64,000 bases of DNA, taken from the NCBI RefSeq assembly GCF_011397635.1, contig NC_064775.1:15699452-15763451 (forward strand), given 5' to 3'. Position 1 is the stretch's first letter. Each line of letters opens with the position of its first letter. The notes below the pieces were generated by a model that was not told the DNA's origin, ran no database searches, and saw nothing but the letters and a program-made list of their open reading frames with translations. Origin of the DNA: Epinephelus fuscoguttatus. Lineage: Eukaryota > Chordata > Actinopteri > Perciformes > Serranidae. The position numbers and the translations under genes were made by a program. This document shows positions 49,083 to 62,916 of the stretch, in pieces.

Positions 49083-52000
49083 ATGGTGCACCGAGTAGTC
49101 ATCCTCCTCCTTTGTTTGTTGGGATTCCTTCAGAAAGGTGAGAAAGAGATAACGCAGTCATTTCATAGCCTGTCGGCTCTGTTCTTGCTATTGCAGGTGT
49201 GTGATGTGTTTTAGGCGGGTAATGTTATAGGTGGTATTATAGTACCACCTATTGGATGTTTAGTGGCACTGCACCTTACGAAATGTCATGTCGTCTCCCA
49301 GTATGCCTTGCAGTCTCGGCTTTGTTATTGAGTCGACGCAGTAAAGTTTGATTTTTTTTTTTTTTTTTTTAAATAATCTTTAATCTTTATTTGAAATTTC
49401 AAGGCATACAAGGGATACATACATACATACATACATACATACATACATACAGGGATTTGGACATTCTCATTTTATGTAAGTAAAATTTGCCGATTAGTAG
49501 CATAAGATTAATTACAAAGGACAAAGATTTATCATTACATACAAATTTTGTAATAATATCCTTCAGACCGACTGTGATGATATGTCTATTTTTCAAAATC
49601 CCTCCAAAACACAGATGACACAGGGCAAATACAGAATAAATGTGCAATTGTCTCTGACTCAATCCCACGAAAAGTGCATTTATCGTCCAAGTCAGTGAAC
49701 CTGGAAATTGTGTTGTTACAAGAATAAATGTTGTGTAGTATTTTGAAATGAAGTTCTCTTATTTTATTTGAAATACAGAATTGAAAGTGGCACAACCATG
49801 TTTTACGGCAATTAATATTAACTAATTGTCAATTCCAGAAGAACTTTCCTCTGGGGGAGATCTTATTATAGCTATGAAGTGCATTCCTAACACGCTTATT
49901 GGTAAATTTTCTATCAAGTATATCAATCCCTCTAATCATGAGAGAAGGTGTCTGAACCTCAATCTTTTGCTAATTTAAGTGACACTTCATTAACCCGAGT
50001 ATACTCTGAGGAATGGCCTTTACAACAGAAGCAAATTCTTTGAATTTGACTGGAAAGGATTTTGTTTTTAAGAAATTTTCATATCTATAAAGATTGCCAT
50101 TACCTTCAAATAGATCCGCAACAAAAATTATACCCCTTTCAATCCAGCTTTCCTTATATAAAGTCTTGTTTTGACAGTAATATTGCCATTGTTCCAAATT
50201 ATTTCCTTATGAGGAGAGAAGTTTTGCACATAACACAATTTCCATGCCAATAAGGCCTGCTGATAAAACTTTGAAAATTTAACTGGTAATTTAACGACAG
50301 TAAAATTGCAACTTAGTAAAAATTTTAAGCCACCTACCATTTAAAATAAACTGTGTGGAATAAAATACCACAGTGACGTCGGTTGCTCCAAACATTTCTT
50401 AAGCCATTTGATTTTAAAAGTGGAATTTAAATGAAAAAAAAAATCAGAAGTTCCAACCCACCTTCTGCTCTCTCTAAACTAAGGATGTCTTTTTTGAGAT
50501 GGTGGTGTTTGTTTTTCCAAACAAAATGTACAAACAAACTATTGATATCTTTACAGAGTGAAGTGGTGTCTAACTGTCGTTACAGCCCGTCCCAACGGTT
50601 CATGCCAGGCTCAAATCAAACCCCGTCTCATTTGATGTTGCTCAGTAAGACTCCAAAATGTCATCGCATTATTTTTTTCTCAATAGACGCAGGTGTCAAA
50701 GCCATGTTGACAGGAAAGAGGCAGAGGAGAAAACCGCAAAATCACCTGGGGCAGTGCGGGCGGGGCATCAAGGCCACTGTGGCCTTAGGGCAGATATTTT
50801 TTTCAAGGGCACAGGGCCAAATGAGGAGGGCACGAGAGCTAGGGCCCTCTTGATGTGTTCATAGTAACGTTAGTGCCGCTACAGAACCCATTCAAAGGGC
50901 ATTTTGAAAACGAAAATATGCTCAATCTTAAAAATGGCTTTTCAGTCGTAGTTATGGTTTTAAACTAAAGTTTGACTCGGGTACATTTACAAAAACATCC
51001 TAGGTTGCATTTTGGCAAGAGTTTTGCTCTTCACGTTAGCTAGCAATGTTAGTTAGCATTAGCAAACATTTAGCTTACCTGTCCAGAAGGAAAGCGGCGA
51101 CCTCTGCGTGGCTTTTTAGCCCCTTTTCTTCCTTCAGCTGGCACCAACGCTCAAAAGCTTGACCGATGTTCACTCTGGTCCTGCTTTGTTGTTGGTCTGC
51201 TCGAATTTGAGACATATAACGCCAAGACGATGCCATTTCTCCACAGAGCTATCACGATCTGGCGACCCCTGAGCTCCGCCTCACGTGACATCAACGTACT
51301 CATGCTATTGGCTCAGGGATCATTTCATGTCGACGTAGCCAACGTAACCAGATGTAAATATTTATATATTTTGGACCTGTCAAAATTTATAAATCAATTA
51401 TTTCTATACTATAATATTTTTTTCAGGGCGGCACGGCGGTGTGGTGGTTAGCACTCTCGCCTCACAGCAAGAGGGTTGCCGGTTCGATCCCGGGCGTGGG
51501 AGCCCTTCTATGTGGAGTTTGCCTGTTCTCCCCGTGTCAGCGTGGGTTCTCTCCGGGCACTCCGGCTTCCTCCCACAGTCTAAAGTCATGCAGATTGGGG
51601 ACTAGGTTAATTGGTAACTCTAAATTGTCCGTAGGTGTGAATGTGAGCATGAATGGTTGTCTGTCTCTATGTGTCAGCCCTGCGATAGTCTGGCGACCTG
51701 TCCAGGGTGTACCCTGCCTCTCGCCCGATGTCAGCTGGGATAGGCTCCAGCCCCCCCGCGACCCTCAAGAGGATGAAGCGGTTAGAAGATGAATGAATGA
51801 ATGAATATTTTTTTCAGTAAAATTAATACTTTTATTCTACACCCCTCTAAACGTTCTGTAGATGTATTATTTTTTTAAAAGTATTCGTTTTGATGAAAAA
51901 GTTGTAGCTATCACCTTTAAAGATGGATTTCGCCTTTTTGATTTTAGGGGTAAAGTTTAATTGCTGTCTCTGGGTGAGGTTTTTTGTAATATGAATCCCT

Positions 52001-55000
52001 AAATATTTAACACATTGCTTGACAGGAATATTAAACCTAAATTGTTCATCAGTCTCATAGAGACATAATATTTCAGATTTGTTGATGTTAAGTTTAAGGC
52101 CTGAAGCATCTGAAAATTCCTGAGTAGTCTGTACCGCAGCTTGTATTTGTGATTTATTCTTAAGAAATAAAACCGTGTCGTCTGCTAGCTGGGAAATCTT
52201 TACCTCTCTTTCAAAGATTGTTAAACCATGAATATTGGAATTCTGCGAGATGTTCAAAAATAAAAGTTCAGCAACAATTAGAAATAGAAAACACCTCTTG
52301 ATACAGAAAACCTTTTAGACATTGTGGGATACAAGATAACTGAGCTGGTTATGAGCTTTATAGAACATGGCAATAACATTCATGAAACTGCTTCCAAGAC
52401 CTAGGGTATGTAAGGTCTGTATAATAAAAGAATGTTCTATCGAATGAAATGCCTTGTAGAAGTCAAGGAAAAGCATCAGTGCGTTAGAGTTTATAAAATC
52501 AGAATAGTCAGTTAGATCTAACAGTAATGTAATATTAGAACTAATATGAAAAGCCATTTTGATTTTCACTTATTATCTCAACTAAGTTCTTTTTTAGTCG
52601 CTTAGCGTAAACTTGTGCAATGATTTTATAATCTATATTTAGAAGTGAGATGGGTCTCCAATTCTCAATTATTAAGTGGTCTTCACCAGGTTTTGGAATC
52701 AAGGTTAACAAACCTTGTTTCATTGTGGTTGTCATTTCCTGCCTCCTTATACAATCCTTAAACATAAGTAGGAGATGATCCTTAATCAAATCCCAAAAAC
52801 AAAGATAGAACTCTACTGTCAGACCATCACTTCCAGGTGATTTCTTTAAGCTCATTGAGCGTACAGCTTCAGTTCAGTTCAGTTAGCAAGAGAGCTCAGT
52901 ATCGCAAGCATCTCTAAAGTTTTCAGAAATCAGAGGTGTAAACTCTTTAATTTAAAAATGTTTCACATTTAGTCTAATTAAACTTAGATGTATATCGATT
53001 GTTGTAAAATGAGGTAATATGATTGGAGATGATGTTGGGGTCTGAACTTATGATACCATTTATGTTAAGAGATGTAATATTCCTTTTCCTGTTTCTTTTC
53101 TTTCCCTTTAAAACTAAAATAATCCACCATCCTTCATTTGAAGTTATGGATTCCAAAACATCACCTTCAAATCTGTTAAACAATACTCCAACACCGGCAG
53201 AATGATTTGAGCCATGAGAAAAAAAAATATTGTATCACCTCATTGTGATTTCCAAAACCTTTCATCTTCCTTACATGAGTGAGTTTTTTGCAAAAATATT
53301 ATGTCTGTACTGCAATTTCTGGGAAATAAAAAATACTGCTTTCCTTTTAGTATTATCACGTAGACCTCTTACATTCAAAGAACACAAATTCAGTGCCTTA
53401 AAACTTAAACATGACATTTTTAACAAAAATTAGCTTATATCTGCAGAACAAATAACTCTGCAAAATATTACTAGTAGTACTTACAAACTTTTGGCTCAAC
53501 CATAAGTACCATGGTTCTGGTTTTACATTTTAAACCGTTTACCTTAATTAACACCCTGTATCACTGCTAGCCGTTGTTGGTTTTTGTAGACGTCACTGGC
53601 GAGTCATTTTTTTCCCTTCAATATACGCATCGGGGCCACGAAAGCTGGCTCGTTTCCCCAGTTTTCTGGCTTCTTCGATCACAGGCCATAGCCGTAGGAC
53701 CTCATGTTGAACTGGATGATGATGGGTCGGTTTGAGTTGTCACGGGGAACTCCAATCCTGTGCACCGTGTCGATGAGAAAGCCCATCTTCTCCTTGTCGT
53801 CGGGTGCAAGCACAGCAAAAAGCTTCATTATTTCAACTCTGACGCTCTCCCCGGGTGTTTCTTTCATCCCATATAGCCTCAGGTTCCAGCGTCTGCTGTA
53901 GTGCTCGGCGTCGTCACATTTCTGCTGTAGTTTAGTGATTTGTCCCGACATGTCTTTTATTTCCTTCTGGTTGTGTTGAACCTGCATTTCCACTGCTTTT
54001 AGCTGCAGTGCTTTAGCTTGCATATCTCTGTAATGGCATCCGTGTTGCTGGATAATTTCTCCTCCAGAATTGCAAACTGGGTTGTTAGCTCCAGCACAGC
54101 TTTCAGGATGTCATCATTTGAAGCGCATTTAGTTGATTCATCTTTTGCTTGTTGTTTTTTTTTTAGGGTCTGGGCCTTTAGTGAGTGTAATGGGTAACGG
54201 TGTGAACAAAGCATCATAGCGCTCGATGTCGTTGCGTAGCAGTGAAGCTTTTTTCCTTAATATCTTTCACTCTTTTCATCATGGTGTAGCGGCTACGTGC
54301 TACACAACACAGGATCTGAAGTAGTGTTAGCTTGGTTAGCTAGCAGCTAAGATAGCTTTCTTTCGCCTGCAAGCGTCAATTTTAGATATTATTTTAGTCA
54401 CAAAGTCACTCTATAGCATGCAGCTTAAGGCGTTCTCGGCTCGTAGTGGTGATAATTTTCGGTTTAGTTGCCTTTGGTGTCGTGGTACAGTTTATAGTTT
54501 CGGAGCTCCCCACAAACACTCCTCACTAATCTGTGCTGTGATCTGAGCGACTCTTAAAGTTTGATATCAGCGAAGCTATATGTGCAGTTTCATCATTGTT
54601 ACACCACGAACCCAAACATGGTGTCAGAAGTGGATGCAATCTGGTGTCTACAGCTACATAAAGTTGCCAAGTGAGTTTTGCACGTTTTTGACTGATAATG
54701 CCTGATACACCGGAGCAGCACCAGGAAATAGCCATGGCCGCGAACAAACCCCCGCCAACTCCGATGAAGCTCAGCGGCAACCTGAGTGTGAATTGGAAAA
54801 TCTTCCGAGCAGAATATGAGGATTATGCTTTAGCAATGGGGCTAGTGAACAAGCCCAAGGAGGTCCAGGCGGCGACATTGAGAAATGTTATGGGAGCAGC
54901 AGAGTGTCGAAATGTCTACAAACACAACTTGACTCTGAGTGACGCGGACGTGACCGTCATCCTGAACTCACTGGAACAGTACTTTAAACCTGCAAAAATG

Positions 55001-58000
55001 TGATATACAAGCGCTACATATTCGGCTGCTGTAAACAGGAGGAAGGTGAGGCAATAGACTGTTTTGTGACTCAACTCAGAGAGAAAGCTGCTACTTGTGA
55101 ATACGGTGCCTCATGAATTAATCAGAGACAAAATAGTTATCGGCATTGCTAATCAGAGCACACGTAGACGGCTGCTGAGGGAAAAGGACTTGATGCTATC
55201 CAGCGCTATTGAAGCATGTTGAGCAGCTGAGCTGAGTGGTTGGCAGTTGAGATCTATGGAGCAGGAGAGATCTCACTTGGACAATGTCAACACCATAGGA
55301 AAACATTCAAAAGACAAGCTAGCACTGCAGAGAAAATGAGTGCTCATCCCAGATCACAGGTTGAGAGTCCCTCCACATGTAAGTACTGTGGCACATCACA
55401 TGGGTGGGGAAAGGAACACTGCCCAGCATATGGCAAGAATTGTAATGCTTGTGGCACAGCCGATCATTTTGCAAGAGTTTGCAACAAAACCAAGAGAAAA
55501 GATGGAAAACTCCACACAGTCGAGGGACTGAACATTGACAAAGAAAACACAGTGATGGAAACAAATGATGTGTATGCTGCAGAGAGCATTGGAGCAGTGA
55601 GGACAAAAGGTAAAAAATGGTTTGTCAATCTTAGGCTAAATGTAAGATTACAGAGATGCCAGCTTGATTCGGGAGCTACGTGCAACGTCATGAGTCTCAG
55701 AGACAAGAAGAGACTGGCTCCGAGAGAAAAGCTAAAACACAGCAGCACCACACTTAAGCTGTATTCAGACCACAGGCTGCCATCACTAGGGGTCTTTACG
55801 GATTGTGTGGTGCGGGGTCACAAATACAAATTGCAGTTTGAGGTTGTGAACACACGGCAGTTGCCACTGCTGTTAGGATCCATGTCAGAGGAGATGGGGA
55901 TCATACACTTTACCATCCCAGAGGAGCTCAGAGTGGAGGAGCTCAACAGAGTGAATGACAGCCTCACCAATCCTCTCTCCAGAAATGCAGTCATCACAGC
56001 ATATCATGATGTCTTCATGAGTCCGGTGGAGGCACTCCCTGGAGAGGTTCACTCTGAGCTGGATCTAGCAGTTCAGCTGGTACAGTGTGCACCACGCAAT
56101 GTCCCTGTAGCCATGAAGGACGCTGTGAAGGCTCAGCTGGACAGATATGAAGCGGAGGGCCATATCACGTCTGTCAGTGAGCCCACGGACTGGATCAGCA
56201 ATATGGTCATCGTCAAAAGACCAGAAAAGCTGCACATATGTTTATGGCTGCACACCTCAACCGTGCACTCAAGCGATCTCATTACATCATGCCCATGCTG
56301 GAGGATGTGCTTTACAAGCTGCCCAAAGCCAAAGTTTTCACACTGGTTGATGCAAGAGATGCTTTTCTGCAGTGTAAGCTGGATGAAGTCAGTAGCCTCA
56401 CGACCACCTTTTGGACACCCTGGGGCCGAAAGAGATGGTTGAAACTTCCATTTGGTGTGTCAGTGGCTCCAGAGGTCTACCAGAGGAAGCAGCATGAAGC
56501 AAGCTTCAGTTTAAAGTATCTGAAGTGCGTTTCCATGGCCACATATTGCCAGCTGTGGGACTCAAGGCCGACCCAGAAAAAGTCAGGGCCATTTTGGACA
56601 TGCCAGCCCCATCTGAAGTCAAGAGTGCGCAGAGACTCATTGGATTCGTCACTTACCTGGCCAAGTTCCTTCCACAGCTTTCAGAAGTATGTGAGCCTCT
56701 GAGGAGACTCACCAAAAAGGACACAGTGTGGCACTGGCTGCCAAAGCATGATGCAGCTGTCAGGGAGATAAAATGGCTTGTGACCATGACGCCTGTGCTA
56801 CGATACTATGATGTCGCAAAACCCGTCACAGTGCAGAGTGACTCCAGCCAGCATGACTTGAGCTGCTGTCTGATGCAGGAGGGACAGCCTATTGCGTTTG
56901 CTTCAAGGGCACTCACACCCACTGAACAAAACTATGCGCAGATAGAGAAGGAGTGCCTCAGCATAGTGTTTGCCTGCCAGCGTTTCCATCCCCTCATAGC
57001 CCCTCGTAGCAATCTTCAGTAAGCCCCTTCTTAATGCTTGCAGAGCATGCTACTGGCTCTCCAGAACTACAACCTGCAAGTTATCTACAAGCCAGGACCG
57101 GAAATGTTCGTGAGTGACACACTGAGCAGGGCTGTTGCGCCCAACGCACACCCCAGCTCTATGCATGTGCAGCACACAGTCTGTAGTATGGTGGATGAGC
57201 AGCGGGCAATTGAGCACATAAATATGACTGACTATCTCAACGTCACTGACAAAAGATTGTTGCAGATAAAGCAACACACAGACAATGACACACAGCTGCA
57301 AGCCGTGAAGGCTATCATCCTGAATGGCTGGCCAGTCGACAAGGAGAAACTGAGCAGGCAGTAAGAGAGTACTGGCCTATCAAAGAGGAGTTAAGTGTTC
57401 AAAATGGGGTGTTGTTTAGAGGACAGAGAGTTGTGATCCCCAAGTCAGTGCGAGCTGAAATGCTCGCCAGAGTACACTGCAGTCACATCGGAGGCAACGC
57501 CTGCTACAGACAGGCACGGGAGACCATATACTGGCCTGGAATGCAGAGTGAAATTAAGGACTTTGTCAGTAAATGCACAACATGCAGCGAATACGCTGTA
57601 GAGCATGAGAAAGAGATGATGCTGAGCCATGAACTGCCCACACGCCCCTGGCAAATTGTGAGCCTAGATCTGTTTCAACACAGTGGGAAAGACTTTCTGA
57701 TGTTGGTGGATCATTACTCAGATTACTGGGAGATTGATGGTCTGCCAGACCTCAGTGCAGAGACTACAATAAAACGATGCAAGGCTCAGTTTGCTTGGTA
57801 CGGGCAACCTGACAGGGTCATCACTGACAACGGGCCCCAGTTTGCCTGTACTCAGTTTCGCCATTTTTCTGTGGAATGGGAGTTTGAACATGTCACCTCC
57901 TCACCAAGGCATCCCAAGGCCAACGGAAAGGCAGAGGCAGCTGTTAAAATTGCAAAGAATCTATGCAAGAAAGTACTTCGGGAAGGCAAGGACTCCTGGA

Positions 58001-61000
58001 AAGCAATATTATAGTGGCGAAACACCCCTACAGAGGGAATGGACAGCAATCCTGCCCAGCGTCTGATGGCACAGCGTCTGAAGTCAGCTCTGCCAGTGGC
58101 TCCTGCACTTCTTGAGCCACGAGTCATTACAAATGTAGTTGACAAATTGTGCCACAGGAAACAGGTGTCTAAACCCATCTATGACAGGACTGCAAAGGAC
58201 TTACCTGAACTTGCAGTGGGTGAAGCAGTTCGAATGAAACCACTGCCTGGGAACAGGACAGGCATGTGGCAGCGGGGAGTGTGTCTGCGCAAAGTAGCTC
58301 CACGGTCCTATCTGGTGGAGGTCGAGGGCTCTCTCTATCGTCGCAACCATGTCAACCTACATATGACAGAACCGATACCATCACAAAACTCTATGACAGG
58401 TTCAGAGGGTCCACATGCCCCTGACTCTCCACAGACCTCAGAAACAGCAGCTGTCCCATCATCATCTCATTCCCCTGCTCTCTCGCGTTATGGCCGTCAG
58501 ATACGGCCTCCCAGCAGACTGAACCTGTAAGTTCACATGGACAGTAACAAAATTTGGGGGGGGGGGGTACTAAAAGAAAGAAAAGTGGGAGAGATAAGTG
58601 GAGCTGTTTTATTGTCTTGCAGCAACAACAACTACAGGCGCGCGCGGGAATGCAGGTGTAGTTTACCTATCAGGTAAAAGGTTAAGCCCCGCCCCTTTAT
58701 CCTAAATCCTGTATTAGATTCTGGACTATTTGAAGTGAAGAAATGTGTTATATTACTTTTTGTGCCACTGATTTGCTGTGGACAGTTGTGTTCAGCAGCT
58801 CCTCTCAATGTTATGGTCAGATGAAGGCAGGCAGCCACTCAGGATACTTAGACATGAAATCACACATTTATCTTTCTACTGTATGTTTCACACTTGACCT
58901 ACAGAGGAACACACTGCCTCACCTCTGACACTGTCCCTCCCTGCAGGTCTAGCAGCTGTGATAGAGACTCAGCAGACTGTGATGGCAGCAGTGGGAGAAG
59001 ACGCTCTTTTAAACTGTCAGCTGATGCAACCTAAAGATGTTCTTCAAGTCACATGGCAGAAAATTTTACCTGACAAGGAGCAGAATGTCGCATCTTACAG
59101 CGAATACTTTGGTAAGAAAGTGAATCCTGACTTTAGAGATAAAGTGGAGTTTAAATATGCTGGACTGCAGAACAGCTCCATAGTTATCAGGAGGGTGACG
59201 GAGGAAGATGAAGGATGCTATCACTGTTTGTTCAACACCTACCCTGACGGAGCTCTCACTGGTTCAACCTGCCTCCAACTCTATGGTAAGAACCTTACAG
59301 TGTTGTTAAAGACATCTTCATCATGGGCCCTAGGCGTTTTTTGGGTATTTTTACTGCCTTTACTTTTAAGCTCATATCACAGTCATTATAAAGGCTACAT
59401 ACACATGCTATATCTTGTTTTTTTTCAGGACAATCTGTGCTAACCAGATTTGCCATCATTTCATGTCCTTCTATGTACCTGTATTTTATATTAATTTTTA
59501 TATCAATGAAAAAAACAAATCTGTGTGACTAAATTCTTACATCATTACATGTATCTATATATATGCAGAGGGGAGACTCTCTGGAATCTGGCAATATAAG
59601 AACCATGATGGTGGGACATTCTGTCACTTAACAGTTGTCCAAAACAAGTGGTTTGTGCCAGGCAGACATAATTGCCAGTATTTATTCATTATTGCAAGAA
59701 ATTCCATTGAGTCATTCACAAGTCAAAAATGTGTTTTATCTGAAAGAAACGTGCAATATTTACATCTAAGATAATAGAAAAATAGTCAACCAAGTGCAAT
59801 GCTGTCCTCCAAGATAATATTTACCACTTTGTTTGCAGTAAACAAAGTTTTTTGTTGTTTTTCAGTTTCAGTTATATATTGGGGGGACATTTTGGGCATT
59901 GGAGGGGGGACACATGTCCCCCTCAATGTATATGGTGACTATGGCCCTGTCATGCATGCATAATTAGGCTACAGTTGTCTGGGTGCGCAAAGGTGAAGTA
60001 CGCTGGTCTTGTCATACAAAGTTTGACGAGTGTCAACTGGACAATATGGAGATATTTGCATCTTGAAAGCCGGACTACAAATGTGGATAGACAGGGAGAA
60101 ACACACGCTAGCCTAAGATGTGGTAAGATACGATATTCCTCACTATATGAAGTGACTGATAACAAGATGGACTGTAAAGAAATTCGTCAGGTTTTTATTT
60201 TGTAGACAATCAATCTGTATTTATAGCATGATGGGATGACAGCACAATGACGTATGTGGTATCACTGGAAAGCTCCTGTCCTGCGCTTTCATATGATATG
60301 CGTGGCATTTCTGTGCGACCCTGCATTCGCGAGTAATCCATCTAAGAGTAATGTGTGTGCAAAGCTGCATGAAAGCTCTGTTATTCATGATTTTAGTGTA
60401 ACTTTATCATTTTTTCCGCTGTGAAAACATTGGACTACCGACAAGTCTTGTCAGGTCTTGTCGGAAAGCTATGATTCTGCTGTTTCACGTGGCTTCTCGC
60501 TATGACGCACGGTCGCGGAGAAAATCAATAGAGAAGAACAGGTGTGAATTTGGATGCACTATGCATCGTTCGGGCCCATAGGGTTAAAGTTTGTCCTGTA
60601 AAAACTTGATGTGATATCATGTTACCATGATTCCTGAGGTCACACTGTCATCTGCTGATGGTGAGAAACACTTGAGAAGATACTGACTGATAGACTGATA
60701 AACACTTTATGGTTCTGATGTTTGACTTTCTTTTTCCAGGTTTTGATGAGGAATCTGGCTCTGATAACAGTGATCACAGTAAGTGAACCTTTATGTGGTC
60801 TCATGTCAGTCTCACCATTTGATCTGTAGTTGCTTTATGAATGTTGAGTGTTACTAATTTTCCTCTCTTCTCACAGATGTCACTTTGATCACTGTGTTGG
60901 TCGTGGTGTCCTGTGTTTGTGTTGCTGCTGCAGTCATCCTGCTTATAAGGAAACTTTGTGACAGGTAATTATAAACTGACCTTGTAACACCAGTAACTCA

Positions 61001-62916
61001 CAGTTAATAAAATAATGACTCACTGAGATATATTTTGACAAAACTCACAAATAAATGTTTGTTCAGCACTGACTTTTCTTAAATCTTTCAGTCTGTCACA
61101 CAGAGAGGAGAACATAAGGTTATTCCAGGTAGGGGGTTCAACAAACTCTGAGTCTAACCCTGAACCCTGAGTTGATTTACCCTGAGAAGGAAACTCTGAG
61201 TTACCGGTTCCAGAACAGCTGATTTGAGTTAGTTCAGTCAACTCCGAGCATGTTCACTCTGGGTTAAGCCGACAATAAAAAGCCATCATCAATGGAGCTC
61301 CGACTCCACGATTCACCATGGCAACAGGTAAATAAAAGACAGTGCCTCCATTTTAATCCAGTGGATGTAGAGATATTAATGCATGTGTAGCAGACGGTGC
61401 ACGTTTATCTTTAAAACAAGAGCCTGAGTCAGAGCGAGGAAAGTGTAAATAAGTTAACCATGAAGTTAATAAAAAAGTTTGATTCAGTGTTGTCCGTTTA
61501 TTCATCATTTATCGGACTCACATTTCCTTAATGAAGATAAAGTGGTGGAATCTGTGTATCAGGATGTAGATACATTACATTATATTAATAATATATAATA
61601 ATATATTTGTTCAGATTTAATCTGATGGGGAAAAACAGGAGGCAGCAACTGAAAAATAGGAAGATTTAAAACATAATGGCTAGGCTATAGATCAAAGACA
61701 TAAAGACATGACTGTAAACTCACAGTCTGACCCAGTAATATGTTTGGTGATTTGCACTTGAAAAGACATTAAGAGGTTAAAATACAGTAGATTTTAAAAT
61801 GTTGGACGTCTATTTGTATCTTGACTCAACAGCATTCAGTGACTTTATTTCAGCTACAAATGTAGTAAATTTAAAGACACTGAAATGCTGCACCATTGCT
61901 CACTCAGAAATATTAACATAGGCTATAATCCCCAATATTAGGCTATAGGAATTATGTTCCATCAGTGCGACCAATGACATCAGTGATAGAGATCATTAGT
62001 CATTGATACTACATGTCTAAAGCTTCATACCGATTTTTTAAATTTAAATAATTAGACCTACACATTATGTGCAATAAACATTTCGGAGCTGCTCTAACAG
62101 ACTGACAGTCTGATCCTTGTGCACAGTGTTATAAAAAGGAATAAATATAAAAAGGACAGAGATTTGATTCTGAGCTGAGGATGAATTCTCGCTGTGTAAT
62201 ATTTGAATGTAAAGACAAAAACTGATGTCCAAAGAAATGACTGATGTGCATAAATTCAGTAACTTAAGACAGTCCTGAGTAACAAACTAATATCCAGCAG
62301 GATTTAGATTGTGACAGACGGTAAATCTCCGCTAATGAATGCGCTTCGATACAAGCTTTGACACGGACTGAATGAATGAGGAAATGAAACAGCCTGTAAG
62401 AGGAAAGAGACAGAGAAAAACTCAGGGTTTATTGAAGAAAACCTGCCAGCAAGCAGGTTAGGTTCACAGACTCAGTTGCCATGGTGATTGACTCAGAGTT
62501 TGATTTACCTCTCTTTCTGCAACTGAAAACCCTCATTTCAGGGTTAATATACTTTAATATACTTTCTGGAATACCCCTCTGGACACCGCAAAGAACAACC
62601 ACATATACTGAAGAGTAAGACACTTTATTCATTTTTCACTTTCATCTTTACCTCCCTAAATTATGTATTAACATATTTATTAAGTCAACTACAATGCACT
62701 GTACTCTTCATGGACCTTTGTGTATTCATAGTCAGCATGTTTATCATCACTGTTGTTCAGAGTGATTTGGAAACTGACTATCATCATGTTTTTATCTGAA
62801 GGTCCAAAGCACCTTTAATGATTCAAGAGAACGAGGTGCATAAGAAGACGTCTTCTGGGAAAAGGAAAGAAAATGGCTCCCCAAAAGAATTGTCTCTGAT
62901 AGCAGGGTGTCAGTGA
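49083..62916 (+). CDS. CD200/OX-2-like membrane protein, copy C, single IgV form, tail exon interrupted
   Basis: Exons: 49083-49137 (signal peptide MVHRVVILLLCLLGFLQK), 58947-59285 (IgV with DALLNCQL, VTWQK, DEGCYHCLF), 60740-60778 (linker), 60877-60964 (TM, LITVLVVVSCVCVAAAVILL), then a tail exon from 61092 that runs into a Harbinger-like element. That element supplies CAG|GTAGGG at 61126-61131. Splicing there to the last exon at 62802 keeps the frame and predicts 199 residues (stop 62841-62843). In the old frame the last exon stays open to 62914-62916. The IgC exon is reduced to a remnant near 60625-60660, as in copy B, and a piggyBac-like element sits between it and the IgV exon. It may be a working gene with a new tail or a decaying one. 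Confidence 0.7.
50570..51425. repeat. Unclassified repeat inserted in the L1 of copy C
   Basis: Longer sister of the block at 39782-40494; it ends at the SINE target duplication. Confidence 0.6.
51079..51236 (-). other. Orphan mini-exon, copy C
   Basis: Same 158-bp exon as in copy B: ATG at 51234-51236, MASSWRYMSQIRADQ, VNIGQAFERW, then a donor at 51077-51078. Open in both copies. Confidence 0.55.
51426..51807 (+). repeat. Full-length tRNA-derived SINE
   Basis: The head holds A-box-like TGGTTAGCACTC and B-box GGTTCGATCCC, the body is the standard fish SINE sequence, and the tail is GAATGAATGAAT. Target duplication AATATTTTTTTCAG (14 bp) flanks it on both sides. Confidence 0.92.
54477..58570 (+). 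mobile_element. Ty3/Gypsy LTR retrotransposon fossil, copy C intron
   Basis: This is the longer sister of the element in copy B. An LTR-like end repeat (~54477-54617) is followed by a TGGTGTCAGAAGTGG primer-binding-type site. Parts in order are gag-like region, paired zinc knuckles (CKYCGTSHGWGKEHC, CNACGTADHFARVC), protease-like LDSGAT region, reverse transcriptase, RNase H, integrase and a G-rich polypurine tract near 58551. It is broken in several places and has lost its full end. Age: older than the B/C duplication, otherwise fairly young given how much is still readable. Confidence 0.88.
59326..60590. mobile_element. piggyBac-like non-autonomous element in copy C
   Basis: Copy B reads CATCATCCTTAAAGTCTG where copy C has ~1.26 kb inserted. 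The right end is GTTCGGGCCCATAGGG followed by TTAA and the left end begins ATGGGCCCTAGGCG, its partial inverse. TTAA targets and CCC...GGG ends are piggyBac traits. The left TTAA is missing, so a few bases were lost. No transposase frame. Confidence 0.7.
61116..62574. mobile_element. PIF/Harbinger-like non-autonomous element inside the copy C tail exon
   Basis: Ends read GGTTATTCCAG and the inverse CTGGAATACCC. Subterminal phrases CTCTGAGT, ACCCTGAACCCTGAG and GGTTCCAGAACAGCTGATTTGAG are those I associate with a common fish Harbinger family. About 1.46 kb, no transposase frame, no clear target duplication. It splits an exon that is whole in copies A and B. Confidence 0.75.

Larger units (their letters stand above)
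49360..54290 (-). mobile_element. L1/Tx1-clade LINE in copy C intron 1 (sister of the copy B insertion)
   Basis: Same order and boundaries as in copy B and about 99% alike by eye, but without E1 and E2. ORF1 is at ~53679-54217 and ORF2 pieces at ~49400-53183, with catalytic LADDT near 52190. A ~35 bp loss around 52293 relative to copy B removes part of the VRQGCPI region. Confidence 0.88.

Noticed and set aside
51426-51520. tRNA-like A and B boxes as a real tRNA gene
   Set aside because: They belong to a SINE with target duplications and a tail; no cloverleaf is supported.
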